A stretch of 64,000 bases of DNA from Azadirachta indica. Its lineage: Eukaryota > Streptophyta > Magnoliopsida > Sapindales > Meliaceae. How positions within the stretch are numbered: position 1 is the stretch's first letter; each line of letters opens with the position of its first letter. A program made the translations under genes and the position numbers. Shown piece by piece: positions 1 to 12,430 of this stretch. The notes under the pieces are model-generated. The model saw only the letters and a program-made list of their open reading frames with translations. It did no database searches and was not told the origin of the DNA. The stretch is from assembly GCA_022749755.1 (NCBI GenBank), contig CM040446.1:13912367-13976366 (forward strand). The letters run 5' to 3'.

Positions 1-308
1 ATCATCTTCTTGATTATTGACTCAATTTAGAGTGGGCACGTGAAGCACTTGAGCTTGCAACCAGCACGGGCAAAATGAAAATGCAAACAGCAATACTAAT
101 TCCAACTGGTGCACCGTTTATTAGCCAATTATAAACATCCTAGACAACTTTCTTTGAATTTCAGCAAGCATTTTTGGAAAGTAAACAACTCCATTCGGTT
201 GAAGTTTAAGGTAAGCTCAGCCCATCGACCAAGATGGTATGATTTCCCCCTGAATTTCCATCGGAGTTGCTTCACCTGCGTCACACTCTTTACACGGACC
301 ATAAGGTG

Positions 309-342
<34 letters not shown>

Positions 343-1479
343 GATCATTAACTCCATTTGCGTTGCGGCGGCTTTTGATATTTGGTAGGGTGGTTGACGA
401 AGAGTTATGTGCCTGATGGGGGAGAGTGGCTGTTGTCGCCAAGTATATTAGGGTTTTTTTTTTAAAATTAAATTTTAATTAAAACATTTTAATATCACAT
501 ACAGGTTTGGGGAGCGTTTTTGCGAATTTTCATAATTCTTCTATGTACAAGTGATTTCTACAAAAAGTACCTCTCACAAGTTATATAAGTGAATAATATT
601 CGAGTTTATATTTTGAAACTTGATTGATGCCGTACAAGAACGAGAAAGCTAAGCCGACAGCCACTCCAAGTTGAGCCCATCTAGACACTAGTACACCTTG
701 AGTTTACTGGCCCAAGAAGAGGAGCCCAATTATTGACTATTGGGTGTCCAATCCGAGGCACCATTCTTCGTGTTTTTTGCATTATATGTCTCCCTTTTTC
801 AATGTTGAATGTTGTTAAATTGTCCATTTATTTTGACTTTTTCATTCGTTAAAAAAATTTTTAATAGTTAAATTTTTGTTTTAAATTTTTAAGTATTATT
901 TAGTTGACACTTAAAAAATTTTTTTTTAAAAATTAAAAAAATTATTTTCTTTTTATTAGAAAAAAGTTTAAAATTTGAGTTTTTGACAGTAAAATTTCTT
1001 CACCTTTTTTAAAAGAAAAAATTATTTAAAACATTCTTACTTTATTTTAAAATTTTTTTAAAAATAATATTAAATATTTGTTTATTAAAATAATTATTAA
1101 AATTTTCTCAAAAAATTATTTATGATAATCAAACAATTAATAAATTTTTATTAAAAATTTTACTTATAAAAATTTTATAGATAAAAGGTTTACTTTAAAA
1201 AGGTTTATTTAAAAAGTTATACTAAACGGACCCTAAATACGATATCAAAAACTTTGTCCCTTTCAGCACAAACATAAATAATTAATCATTTTCAAATTAT
1301 CATTGTATTTAATATTATGATACGCGATTATAATAATTATTGTCCAATATTTGTCTGTAATTATCTACTTCATTTATAATGAATTAAACACTAAAAGACA
1401 TAAGATGGTCAAAAAATGGTTGTTTGATATCATTGTTAGTATATATATAACAATAGGTAGATATATAAACAGATGATTA

Positions 1480-1522
<43 letters not shown>
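1..1522. other. AT-rich intergenic DNA, no gene seen
   Basis: No reading frame here resembles a known protein. The stretch from about 830 to 1240 is almost pure A/T. It ends in a motif like GGGTCCGTTTAGT (reverse strand, about 1220-1236), which resembles the ends of hAT-type MITEs, but I found no partner end. Dinucleotide TA runs lie at about 307-342 and 1483-1520. Confidence 0.6.
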
Positions 1523-1523
<1 letters not shown>

Positions 1524-1737
1524 AGGATCAGTAACCTTTTTTTTTTACATAAAATTTTACATTAATTATAAACCATTGAATATACGCACATCCAACGGTT
1601 GAGATCGCATATGACATATGTATTAATTATGTATTAATTATATGATCAAATGAAATTCAATCGTTGGATGTGTCTCTATCTAATGATTTATAATTGATGT
1701 AAGATTTTGTGTAAAAAAAAAAAGGCTATTGATCCTG
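1523..1737. mobile_element. Short foldback (MITE-like) element inside a TA microsatellite
   Basis: The first ~80 bp (from CAGGATCAGTAACC) and the reverse complement of the last ~80 bp (CAGGATCAATAGCC) are closely similar. Both arms carry a poly-T run, a TTACAT.AATTATAAA..ATT block and ACATCCAACG. The arms flank a short middle rich in ATTAATTATG. TA repeats lie on both sides, so the element seems to have inserted into, or spread, a (TA)n tract. No coding capacity. Terminal inverted repeats plus small size fit a non-autonomous DNA transposon; the superfamily is not clear, because the target duplication cannot be read in TA-repeat DNA. Confidence 0.75.
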
Positions 1738-2373
1738 TCCCATATATATATATATATATTAGGTTTAATGTCCAGGTTTTTAATTAATGCATAAACATAG
1801 AAATTAGAAAATAAGTGTACTTATGGAAACAAATTATTTGACTATGGATGAATATGTTTAAACATTTACAAGAGAGGGATTTTTAGGTAATAAGAATTTA
1901 CTATAGGTAAAAAGTGAAAAAAACAAAATTGAGGGGTTTGAGTGAAGTTTAAAATCTAAATTGGTTTTTGTTGTTACCAAAAATTATAACTTCCAGTATC
2001 ATACAGTAAAATTATATTTTTCTGTAAAGAAGGAGAATTTTATTGCTGAATTGGTAAAATTACCTTTCCCTACCTACATGGTTAGGGCATTGTATATATA
2101 CTGCCAGTTTTTTTACTCTAATCGTATTAAGAATTAAAATTTTTATAAAATTTGAAGTGTATCTTACGAATCCTAACTTGCTTTAAATTATGACTTTAAA
2201 TTTTAACTTTATTTTCTCCGCAAGGATTCTTTTCTAGTCGGACTTACTTGTGGAACGTCCGACTAGAATCCCTACCAAACAGAGCCAACAGAACGCATTA
2301 GGACTGACTGAGTATTTAGTTTGCTAGTACGAAGTCTATTAATTTTTTGGGCCTGTGACTACCTTCCCAATCA
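1738..2373. other. Intergenic DNA, no gene seen
   Basis: AT-rich non-coding sequence starting with a short TA run (1743-1760). At about 2228-2265 a short inverted repeat around GGATTCTxxTCTAGTCGGAC / GTCCGACTAGAATCC can form a hairpin. Nothing else supported. Confidence 0.5.
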
Positions 2374-5300
2374 CTAAACCTCCCTTTTTTCAGTGAAACT
2401 AACACTTTCACTAAAAACTTTAGTTAATAACAATTTAAAAACTTGAACCTTATTGTCCAACAACAACTCTTCTCCATTGTGAATAACCAGGGCGTTTCTT
2501 AGCCTAAGTTCATTTTCAAGTCTTTTTTTGTATTTCTTGATTGAAACGAACTTTACTAATCTCGAACAGAGATCATTATAAGGTCTGGGCTTTGACCAGG
2601 TCTTTTCTTCAACAATTCTTGTATGAAACAAATTTTATGATTCTCTTGATTGTTGTATGGTTTAAACTGAGGTCAGATCTTTTTACAACAAATTTTTTTT
2701 GAAACTTCTTTCATTGTTGAAACTTCTTTCATTGTCTGATCCAAACTGAGGTCAGATATTTTTTGCGATAGTTTGTTAAATAAGCGAAATTTAGTAATTT
2801 TCTGATTTGAACTGTGATCAAATTTTTTTAAATATTTTTTTGAATGAACAAATTTCATCAGTCTTCTAATCATTATCTGATTTGAACTGTGATCAGATCT
2901 TTTTGCGAAAATTTCTTGATCTTCCAATTTGATCTGAACTATGGTAAGATCTTTTTATAACAGCTCGTTGAATAAACAAAATTTAATAATCTTCTTATTA
3001 GTGTCATCTGATCTGAACTATGGTCAATTTTTTTTTCTGCACATTCATAGATCTTTGTGTCTGGTGCCATCTTATATGAGGTTTTGGTTGTTGTTGCTGT
3101 TTTAGCAATAGCTACACACTGCTTCTACATCTGAAGTTTAATCTTTCGGTATTATTATTCTTGACTTTCTTCCAAAGTTGCTGTTCAGCAGCAAAGAGTA
3201 TTGGCATTGCTTATAAAAACTGGTATAATTAAAACAAAAGTTTGGGTAGACACAGAACCGAGATTAAGAGTTTGTGCTGCACTACCAATGACTCTGTTGT
3301 CTTCAACTTTGCCTTTTCCAAAAATATGGTAACTCTATTTCAGCTGTGTTGCTTGGGTAGTTGCTATAATCTGGTAGTTGTCCAACAACCACCGGAAGGC
3401 TTTAAAGAAGAGTTGGTTTATGAGCAATGGAAGATCTGTCAAAGCCTGGAGTTGTAGCAGTACCACTAACAGAAGAGACTTCCATTATAAAAGTTTAAAG
3501 CATTAAAGATTCAACTTTAGCCTTAGAGCTTTGCTACTGCTGTTGCTATTTTCACTTGCAGTGGTAGCGCCACTTAACTTTTGCAAGTGTTTGCCAATGA
3601 ATTCTTTTGTGTTTGAATTCCATATGTTGTTGCTTTGTCTTGCAAAATTGACGTCAATTTTCCTTATTCGGCAGATGTAATCTTTGTGTGCTTCAGAGAC
3701 AAGTACTGTGAATTCATAAGCAATATCATTGTCATCAGGTGTAACAAGTTGGAAAGGCTATTGTAAGTTGGTAGCTTCAGACTGCAATAAGGGTTGTGCA
3801 ACTTCTTTTTTAACAAAGAGGACTACGATTGATCTTATAAAACAAGGCATCTTCAAACTGCAATTTAGCAACATTTGTCAAGTAACAACTTAAGGTTGTG
3901 CTTGTGTAGTTTCTCTCTCAAAGCATCAAAATGCTTTTGAAGAATACTTCTAACAAACTTTAACACTTAGGAACCTGACCATGAATCCTTAAATGGACTA
4001 TTGTCCTTGTCTGTTGAATTCTTGGAAATAAGGCTACCACATCAATTGCTTTGGACGTTACTTGATGCAAGCCTCTAAACTTATGGCAAAATCTCATGTT
4101 CTTGATCATTGATCCCTCCAGTAATTATTCTATTTCTTTAGTTAGACTTTTGAGAAATGATCACAATCATAACGGCGATATGCTCCTGCAAAGGCCCTCT
4201 CATCATCAGGAATGAAGTCGAAAGAGAGTTGCTCTATTATTTGACAATTTATAGAATTTCGTGGAAGTGGTTCAACTGTAAGATTTGAGTAACAGGTAGA
4301 GATCGATATTCTCTAGATTCTAATTGGTCTTCAGTGACTTTCTTATCAACTTCGAGCATACAAAAATGACCAACCATCTCATTTAGTGACCATAAATTGA
4401 ACTGAGATAAAACCACCCTCACCTCTATAAGCACAAAAAGGATTAATAATATGTTCAGGTTCTTCAGCAAACTGAACTGGATCATGAGTTACAAGGCCAA
4501 CAAGGTAGGTGCTCTTGTGGCACTTTCGCTTTATACTGGCTTTTTAGCAGTAAGCTTTAGATCTTAATCCCCTAAAAAGCAATCAGAAGATCAAAGCACG
4601 CCTTAGCTATTTTAAAATGTTAATAAATCTCCTGGAAACTTGAATTAAATAAAACCAAGTGATAAAATAAACAAATTAAATACATGAGAAACTAAACTTC
4701 TTTTATTTATATGCAGTAGGAAGCAATTCTTTTTGTAATTAAATCCCTGATAAATTGGACTGAATGTTTCATATGCAAAATCTGCTCTTTGTAGTCTTGA
4801 AATAGAAATCAATTATATACCTTTTTTTTTCTTTTTTGTAGTTCTTGGCTTTCTCCTCATCCACTCATCCGCTTCTTAGTCCACTTCTTTCAAAGTTTCT
4901 GAATTCTACTTGGCTTTCTCTTTCAGTGATGGTGCATTTAGCTTGCCAACAATGCTCCTGAAATAGCATTACACCCCAAAAGAAGTATGCAAACTCTCTA
5001 ATTAATCTTAACCATCTGGATACGATCATTACAGCCTTGCACCAGGAAATCGAAAGTTCATTTTGCTTAAAAAGAAAACTCATGTCAGAAGCATATAAAA
5101 TGCAAATGAATTAACAAATAGCCCTCTGATTATTCTGTCTTTAAGCTGAATTGCAAGAACTGACAGACATGTGAAAGTCTGAATGGGTATGAACCATTAA
5201 CCAACATTATTATCTATGTCTTCTTATTGGTCAATCAATTTGGAGATGGAACAAATGTTTGCCCAAAGTAAGATAAACCACTGTGTATAGCCAAAACTTC

Positions 5301-5940
5301 TTAGTAACTTCACTAGACCCAACAATGAAATTTCAAGGCAGACTTTATGACTCTTTCTGTAATATGTAACACCAGACGCCACAATGATAATTCCTTTTAA
5401 TAGATTTTAAGACTCGGTGCTTCCTTTTGCCAACTAAAACAATTTGAACATTAAATTAGAGCACTTTCATGGGCGCTTGATCATATTAGAAACAAGACTA
5501 AAAAATTTCAAATTTAATCAACTAGTGCAACAACTCGCCAATCATAACAATATTGTTTTCACAAATTCCTTCAATCATTTGATCATATAGCTTCAAGGCA
5601 AACTTTTACTTTCCTTTTACACCGAACAAATTCTTTACCAATTTGTGACCTGTACAGAGGTCCCACAACCATTGCCATAGTGATTTGTTTGTTCTGGATG
5701 ATGAATTTTGGTTGTAGAAAGGCACTGATTGACTAGGAAGACAAGACAGCAATTTCAAGTTTCTTTTCGGCAGCATTTGCTAAGTGAATGGTGGCAGGGG
5801 ATGGCAGATTGAAGAGGGAAATCCGCAAGCTTGGCTGCTATTTTACTTGAAACTCGACAACAGTTGGGATGAACTCGCCGGATCACTCCGAATTGACTAA
5901 CATCGTTGACTGACGGCGGTGGTGGCTGGCTTGAAGATGC
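2374..5940 (-). pseudogene. Decayed, unidentified coding-like DNA downstream of the gypsy pol
   Basis: Lies 3' of the gypsy integrase on the same strand. I do not recognise it. Several minus-strand stretches look like broken exons. At 4400-4500 a frame reads ...GLVTHDPVQFAEEPEHI... and runs into a plausible splice donor (AGAG|GTGAGG). At 4140-4260 a frame reads INCQIIEQLSFDFIPDDER. At 4820-4940 a Lys-rich frame ends in RRKPRTTKKKKK but contains stops. 2374-2631 and 2673-2927 are open and Lys-rich and share short motifs. It may be the 3' part of the retroelement, a captured host-gene fragment, or an old unrelated gene; no intact product is possible. Confidence 0.3.
2656..3030 (-). repeat. Imperfect tandem repeat encoding a DHSSxQ-type motif
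   Basis: A core like CTGATTTGAACTGTGATCA followed by GATCTTTTT recurs at about 2656, 2735, 2800, 2876, 2929 and 3010, every 53-81 bp. On the minus strand the copies in 2673-2927 stay in one frame and repeat the peptide DHSSNQ with Lys-rich spacers; the next copy toward 3030 is shifted out of frame. The unit is not a known satellite to me. Confidence 0.6.
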
Positions 5941-5946
5941 AGTAGT

Positions 5947-7000
5947 TCACGGCTGAGAGCAATTTTCTTCCAACTTTCTTTTAATAGAAAACTGTAATTT
6001 TGCTTCACGAAAAGATGTTAAGGAATCATCTTGGACAATATATGTTAATGTTTGTAATACCATTTGTCTATCATCAATTTTCTTTTTAAGCTGAAAAACA
6101 TGAAAAACAGGGTGAAGCTTTGAAGTAGAAGGTAATTTCAATTTGTAAGTAACCTGTCTAATTTTTTCGATTACTTCAAAAGGACTATAGTAGCGTGCAA
6201 AAAGTTTGTAATTCTTCCTTAAGGTAACAGACATTTGTCATAGCTGCAGCTTAAGATAAACGAAGTCGCCCACTTAAAACTCCTATTCACTGTGCTTGGA
6301 ATCATATAACTTCTTGATTCTAGCTTGAGTTTTTGTTATGTGATCTCGTACCTCTTTCAAAATTTGATCACGAGAAAGTAGTTCCTTTTCAACAACTTAT
6401 ACTCTTGTTGTTTCAAGAATGTAGTCAATCAATCGAGGTGGAGTTCTTCCATAAACAACCTCGAAAGGTGTTTTTTGAATCATTGAATACCAATTGGTAT
6501 TATAAAAAAATTCAACCCATGACAACCATTTCATCTATTCCTTTGGCCGTGAACTAGTGAAACATCAAAGATACATCTCTAAGATTCGATTAACAACTAA
6601 AATTAAAGGAAGTTTCATTTAAACGGAATAATTCTCTCCAAAACATGCAAGTAAAAGTTGGGTCCCAATCACAAACAATTGACTTAGAAAATCCATCCAA
6701 TTTGAAAATGTTGTCAAAAAATAACTGAGTTACACCCATTACTGTATAAGGATAAGAAAAAGGAAGAAAATAGGCATATTTTGATAAACGGTTAATCACA
6801 ATAAGAATGATGGTTTTACCTTATGAAGAAGGCAAACTTTTAACAAAATCCATTGATATGTCTTCCCAAATTTGAGAGGGAATTGGAAGTAGTTGTAACT
6901 CAATATAAGCTTCATGTTGTTGGCATTTATCACAGCTTAGAATAAAAGCCTTAATTTATTGCCTAATCACTTGACAATAAAAATTTGATTTTATTCGTTG
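5947..7000 (-). pseudogene. Gypsy integrase, degenerate
   Basis: Upstream part reads CDKCQQHEAYIELQLLPIPS, the end of the HHCC zinc-binding domain, then QIWEDISMDFVKSLPSS with the first catalytic Asp (near 6855). A stop follows. The core continues at 6799-6590 (INRLSKYAYFLPFSYPY... and the second Asp region IVCDWDPTFTCMFW; the usual DRDP is altered to DWDP). The C-terminal part at 6234-5947 reads KLFARYYSPFEVIEKI and SKLHPVFHVFQLKK, typical of plant gypsy integrase ends. Multiple breaks make it non-functional. Confidence 0.85.
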
Positions 7001-7430
7001 AAGGGTCTTAATATAAGCTTCATGTGCGCTGTCATGGAACTCGTTAACTATAGTAGTTGTAAGTTGCGATTTAGGAGTAAGATAGATTCAATATTTAAAT
7101 AAAAGAATTCTATCAACTTCCTTCCAAAGACCTACTGCTTTACCATCCTGGATCTTTATTCGTAAGGCTTGGAGAGTAGAATTAGTTGCAACTTCTTCTT
7201 TAATGGCTTCTAATCAGTATGGCAATAATAGAGTCAAAGCAAGCAAAGTTCTTGAATACGGTTCAATTTCATTTCGCCGAGAAAGAGCATAAGCTACTAC
7301 GTTTTCTTCTCCTTTTTTGTACTCTTACCTAAAAGTTATAACCATCAGTTTATATAGTCATTGTTGTTGATTTTTTGAGACCATAAATGCTTAAAACTTT
7401 GGTGGTCAATCCACATAATAAATTTTCTTT

Positions 7431-8480
7431 CTAGCAAATAGGGCCTCTATTTTTGAACAGTAAAGACAAGAGCCAATATTTCTTTCTCATGAGTTGAAAG
7501 AAAAAGATTTTTTTTCCATGAAAAACTTGACTGAAAAATGCTATCGGTCTTCTTTGATGTAGAACAACTTCTACTCCAACTTCTGAAGCATCACATTCCA
7601 CAAAAAATGTTTTTGAGAAATCAGCCAAAGACAATACCGAAGCTTGTGACATTGCAATTATACGCCTTTTAAATGCTTCTTCAAATATAACACTCCATTT
7701 AAACGAATTTTATTTCAACATTTTAGTGAGAGGAGCAGCAATCTTGCCATAATTCTGGATGAACTTTCAATAGTAGCCAATGAGTCCTGAAGACCCACGC
7801 ATCGCTTTGACATTTGTTGCCTTAAGCCATGACAACATTGCCTTCACTTTTGAAGGGTGAACTGCTACCCCTTGATTGGAGATCAAGTGCCTTAAATATT
7901 GCAACTATTGTTTCCCGAATTGGCATTTCTCAAGTTTAATCTTTAACTTATGAGCTTGTAACAGATCTAAAACCACTCTCAAATGTTGTAATTGAGTATC
8001 CCAGTTTCTACTATATATTAGTATATCATCCAAAAATACTAATATAAATTTTCGCAAATAACTTTGGAATACCTTCTTCATGAGTGCTTAAAAAGTTGAA
8101 GGAGAATTGGTAAGTCCAAATGGCATTACCAAAATTTCATAATGGCCATGATGAGTTCAAAATCTTGTTTTCTCAATGTCATCAACATGCATGCATACCT
8201 GGTAATAACCAGATCTAAGGTCTAGTTTGGTGAAGTAATTTGCACCAGCTAGTTTGTCTAAAGGCTCATCAATTACTAGTATCGAAAATTTACTTTTTAT
8301 GGTGATTTTGTTCAAAGCTTAATAGTCTACGTACATTCTCCATGAACCATCATGTTTTTTTACCAACAATACAGGAGAAGAGTATGGACTTGTACTAAGT
8401 CGAATGGTTCCTGCAGCTAGCATTTCCCGAACCAATCTTTCAATCTCATTCTTTTGGCAATAAGGGTAATGGTATGGTCA
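7431..8480 (-). pseudogene. Gypsy reverse transcriptase and RNase H, degenerate
   Basis: Readable blocks are [32 protein letters not shown], a THHGHYEILVMPFGLTNSP block, and the catalytic VFLDDILIYSRNW box (the YxDD equivalent, here FLDD, near 8020-8050). The RNase H frame at 7652-7431 has FFVECDASEVGVEVVLHQ, keeping the first catalytic Asp. Several in-frame stops interrupt the chain (for example after YVDY and before ALMKKVF), so it cannot be expressed as one protein. Confidence 0.85.
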
Positions 8481-8530
8481 TATTGCCACTGGTCTTCTAG
8501 CATGTGCTATCCAATATCACTTAAATTTTC

Positions 8531-10139
8531 ATATGTCATACAATATCACTGAGTCAACTCGAAGTAACTCACTCAGTTGGTGTTTCTTTCATGTGTTAGC
8601 CATGCACACATGCAGCAGTATATATCTAGATGATAACGTGATATTAAAAAAAAAATAATTTTATAATGGATCGGGGTGGCAAAAAATGTAGTAAATCTTT
8701 TATTTAATTGGTAATAGAAGATCTGGTTTGTACTGATTGAATAAACAATTTGGAAATAATCTGTAAAATCCGAGATTTCTCAAGGACCCAATTCCATAAG
8801 GTTTGCATCCATCTCTGCAAAATAATGACGGGGCTAGCTGTTTGTTTACCATCGACCTATCTTTATTGCTTCAATTTTTTTTAGTACAAAAATGTTTTGT
8901 AAATCTTTTATATAAGTGATAATAAAAAATTCGATTTTAAATATATTGATTTAATAAGCACAAAGCAATTATAAAACAGTCTGCGTTGATTCCATTATAA
9001 ATATTAGAGCTGTGCTTGTGTTGTGTGTTGGGTATCTCCTATTATTAGCCTCCCGGCCGCATCCAAATAATTTATTTATAAAAAATGAAAATTTTCAAAT
9101 TATATTGGTTTATATATTTTTATATAAAAAAATATAAAAAATAATATTTCAAAAAAAATCATTGGACTTAAATTAAAAAAAAAAAGGAAAGTAAGTAATA
9201 TTTCAAAAATAGATAAATAAAAATCGTTTAGCTTTAAAAATATATACAGCGTTCAGATTAAATCTTGGTGAGGTTAAGCATGAAATATCATTCAAGTCTA
9301 TGTATAATATTATTAGGGTCCACACTTAAGTCTTAATAGGATCCGAAAATGATATCAATAAAGTCCCATATAAATATCACCTACTAATAATAAACATCAT
9401 TAGGGTGTAGAGATAAATATCATTCAACTATAATATTTATATTTTATATATCTTTATCTATTGATTATTTATACTTTTTAACTTTAAATACTTATGTTTT
9501 ACGATAAAATTATCTAAAATTTTAGTATTGACTCTAATGACCTATTAAGTAATTTTTATATGATTAATAATTTTTTTAATTATCTACAATATAGTCCAAA
9601 AAATTTAGAATTAATTAATATATTTATTTTAAGCATACTACGCTTATGTGTTGAATTTACGATACTATGATTCATTATAATATAATTTGAATTATCTTTA
9701 TAACTTTTTGTTATTCGTTTATAATTATTTAATTATCTTCATGGTTTTTTTAAAAAAAAAATTCATCAATTATTAGTATGAATAAAGAATTAATAAAAAA
9801 AAAAAAGAGATCATAGTTAATTATTTTAGTTAAATTATGAGAAGAATAAATATTATTTAAAATATTTATATATGTTAAGTTGAGATTGGTCTCTTTTATT
9901 AAGGAAACTTATGTTTTAAATAAATTAATAAAATATAATATTTAAATTACGTTTGACATATGCTCTCTAATCTTTTTTTACATATCATGACTTAATAACA
10001 TATTTAACTTACGTCTATGATATAAGTGTTTTGAGTATATCTGTGATCTTTTATTTACTTATATTTAGTCAATTTAGGTTGTTGTTTTGTAAGCTTTTAT
10101 TCGTTTGTTTTTTGCAAGAGAAAAATACTAACATATTAT
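8531..10139. other. AT-rich intergenic DNA, no gene seen
   Basis: Very AT-rich with many homopolymer runs. A small duplicated phrase around ATATCATTCAAGTCTA / ATATCATTCAACTATA (about 9282 and 9418) suggests old repeats. No coding potential seen. Confidence 0.5.
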
Positions 10140-10179
10140 ATATGATTCTAAACAATGATTGTGCATAAAAAAAAAAAAA

Positions 10180-11240
10180 ACTGTATCGAAAAGTACCACA
10201 TATTGTCTAAAACAGCACAAAAAAAAAATCAAATAAGTACTAATATCTTGTCTAGAAAGATACTAAAAAACATCTTGTTCAAAAGAACACAAAAAAATTT
10301 GTATCAAAGAGGTATCAGATTTCATCCATAAGGACAAAAAAAAAAGTACTAAAGAGGTACCAACATCTTATTCAAAAGAACACAAAAAAATATTTAGTTC
10401 AAAAGGACATTAAAAAAATTTCATCAAAGAGGTACCACATTTTGTTCAAAAGGATAAAAAGAAAAGTACCGAAGAGGTACCAGCATCTTTTTTAAAAGGA
10501 TAAAAAAAAAGTACCTAAAAGATGTTAATATTAAAAAAAGGTTGTACCAAAAAAGTACAGCATCTTGTTCAAAATGATATCAACAAAATGTATCGAAGAG
10601 ATACCAATGCCTTATTCAGAAAAACACCAAAAAATATGCCACCAACATACAATATGTAGTTTAGAAGAACAAAATCATATGCCACCCAAAATACCAACAT
10701 ATAGTTCAAAAGAACAAAATCATGTGCTACCACAGTACCAACATGTAGTATAGAAGAACAAAATAATTTACTAATAAGGTATCAATACCTAGTTCAAAAA
10801 AACAAAATCATGTACCACCACGATATTGATATTCAATGCAATCCATAAAAGACAAAAAAAAAATACAATCATGGTATCGTCATCTAGTCCAAAAGGACAA
10901 AAATCAATGTACTTTTGCAATACCAATATCAAGTGTCAAAGGCAAATGTAATTAAAAAAGCCTCTATAATACTAACATGATGTCAAGAAGAAGAAGAGAC
11001 AATGTACCTTTATGGTACTAATATCAAGTTTAAAAGGACAAAAATAATATATCTTTATGGTACTGACATCCAGTCTAAATAAAGCAAAATACCAAAAATC
11101 AACAAGATACCCACATCCAATCTAAAAAAAATAAAACACAAAATCTCAAAATATCGACATATAGTCTAAACACAGCAAACCTTAAAAATTTATGCGATAC
11201 CAATATTTAAGTTAAAAATGATAGACTACAAGTACCAAAA
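10180..11240. repeat. Diverged ~45-bp minisatellite array
   Basis: A unit like GGTACCAACATCTAGTTCA + AAAGAACAAAATCATGT recurs through about 1.05 kb. Equivalent positions fall near 10650, 10697, 10741 and 10786, giving a period of 44-47 bp, so roughly 20-25 diverged copies. Because 45 is divisible by three, a short open frame at 10565-10753 shows a repeated ~15-residue peptide (SSKEQNHVLPQYQHV-like), but stops close it on both sides. It has no uniform spacers, so it is not a CRISPR. Origin and function unknown. Confidence 0.8.
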
Positions 11241-11797
11241 TTGAACCTGTAAAATAACAATTTATATCCAACATAGTGTGGTATTGTTTGGCTTGAAAAG
11301 TCGATATAATAGAATCAATGTTACTTAACAAAACAAAAAAAGAGTTGTAGATCCAAAAGTTAAAATTTCAACAATTAAAAAATTTTTTCTAACTTTTAAA
11401 ACTGAGAGACTCTCATTAGGCCTCATGTTTTCGAGCCTTTTGGACTTCTTACCCTATTAAACTTTTATTTTCTTTATTAGATTACGCAGGTTGAGCTCAA
11501 GGAAGAAAAAAGCTTTTTTAACCATTGGATTTAAAACCGAGGCAATAGAAATAGAGTACCAAATTACCAATTTCTCTATCATAATCTCATCAAAATTAAA
11601 ATTCTTTAAAACTTAATCAAAAGTTAAAAAAGAAAAGTATAAAAAGAAAGGGAAAGCAATGACAGAGAGAACTTCCTTCTTTCATGTACAAACAAATTTA
11701 CTAATTAATATCATGTGACAAAATTTATTATTAACAATATATATATATGTATGTATAGAGAGTCTAAGTCCAAGTCTCTCTTCTCATGTGATATATA
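11241..11797. other. AT-rich spacer before the copia element
   Basis: No gene seen. Contains a short TA/TATG run (about 11738-11755) just before the copia insertion site. The five bases before the 5' LTR are ATATA and match those after the 3' LTR. Confidence 0.5.
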
Positions 11798-12415
11798 TGT
11801 TATAAATTTATGTAATATTTTAAAATACTAAAATCCCACATTGGCTAGTTATAAGACTTTTAAAGAGTTTATATATGAAAACAAAATTGGAGTAAGTTAA
11901 CAAGCCAACCAATGGGATTCCATCGCGCACAAGGCCGGCCCAAGCCCAATCTTGGGGTTTGGTTTGAAAAGTGTTTAATGCGCGTAGTTGCGCGCAGGGG
12001 AACCCCTCCCCCCCCAATGGGTGTGTGTGGGATGGGTTTTGTTTTACATAAAACTGTTTGTGTCAACGGATATTAACGGTTTAAGTGGTCGGCTATTTGA
12101 ATAGTTGCCATTTGCCTATAAATGCATACCTAATCTAACATTTTATTCATTCGTTTTCATTCTTCCTACTTGCTCTCAAAATATATTCTGTCAGAATAAA
12201 GCATCACTGTGCAATATCTTCTTCCTTCTTCGACATTATTCTACCCTCGTTGTATTTGATTTGCAGGCTTACAACGAATCCTGTCATTGTATCTTGGGGC
12301 TATACCGCTGTCAGACCTTTCTGCAGTGGGATACTATCCTAAAGGGGCAGAAATAACTTTTAGGACAATGCTTTTTCACGCCTTGACAATTACAAATTCT
12401 CGTGCTTTTCCAACA
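11798..12415 (+). repeat. Copia 5' LTR
   Basis: Starts TGTTATAAAT and ends TTTTCCAACA. It holds a likely TATA box (TATAAAT, 12117-12123) and a TCCCACATTGG motif near the start. The internal part begins ATCTGAAAGC; this may be a mutated initiator-Met primer-binding site (expected TGGTATCAGAGC) but the match is weak. Confidence 0.92.
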
Positions 12416-12430
12416 ATCTGAAAGCTAGTG

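Larger units (their letters stand above)
5947..8530 (-). mobile_element. Truncated Ty3/gypsy retrotransposon remnant (pol only)
   Basis: Minus-strand translation gives, in order, reverse transcriptase (about 8480-7700), RNase H (about 7690-7400), the integrase zinc-binding tail and catalytic core (about 7000-6590) and the integrase C-terminal region (6234-5947). RT before integrase is the Ty3/gypsy order. All frames are broken by stops and shifts. No gag, protease, primer-binding site or flanking LTR was found, so the copy is truncated at least on its 5' side near 8530. Confidence 0.85.

Noticed and set aside
10180..11240. CRISPR-like repeat array
   Set aside because: The sequence is plant nuclear, units are diverged and there are no regular unique spacers; it is a minisatellite.
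11793..11797. ATATA target duplication as proof of copia borders
   Set aside because: Identical on both sides but in TA-rich DNA, so kept only as supporting evidence; LTR alignment defines the borders.
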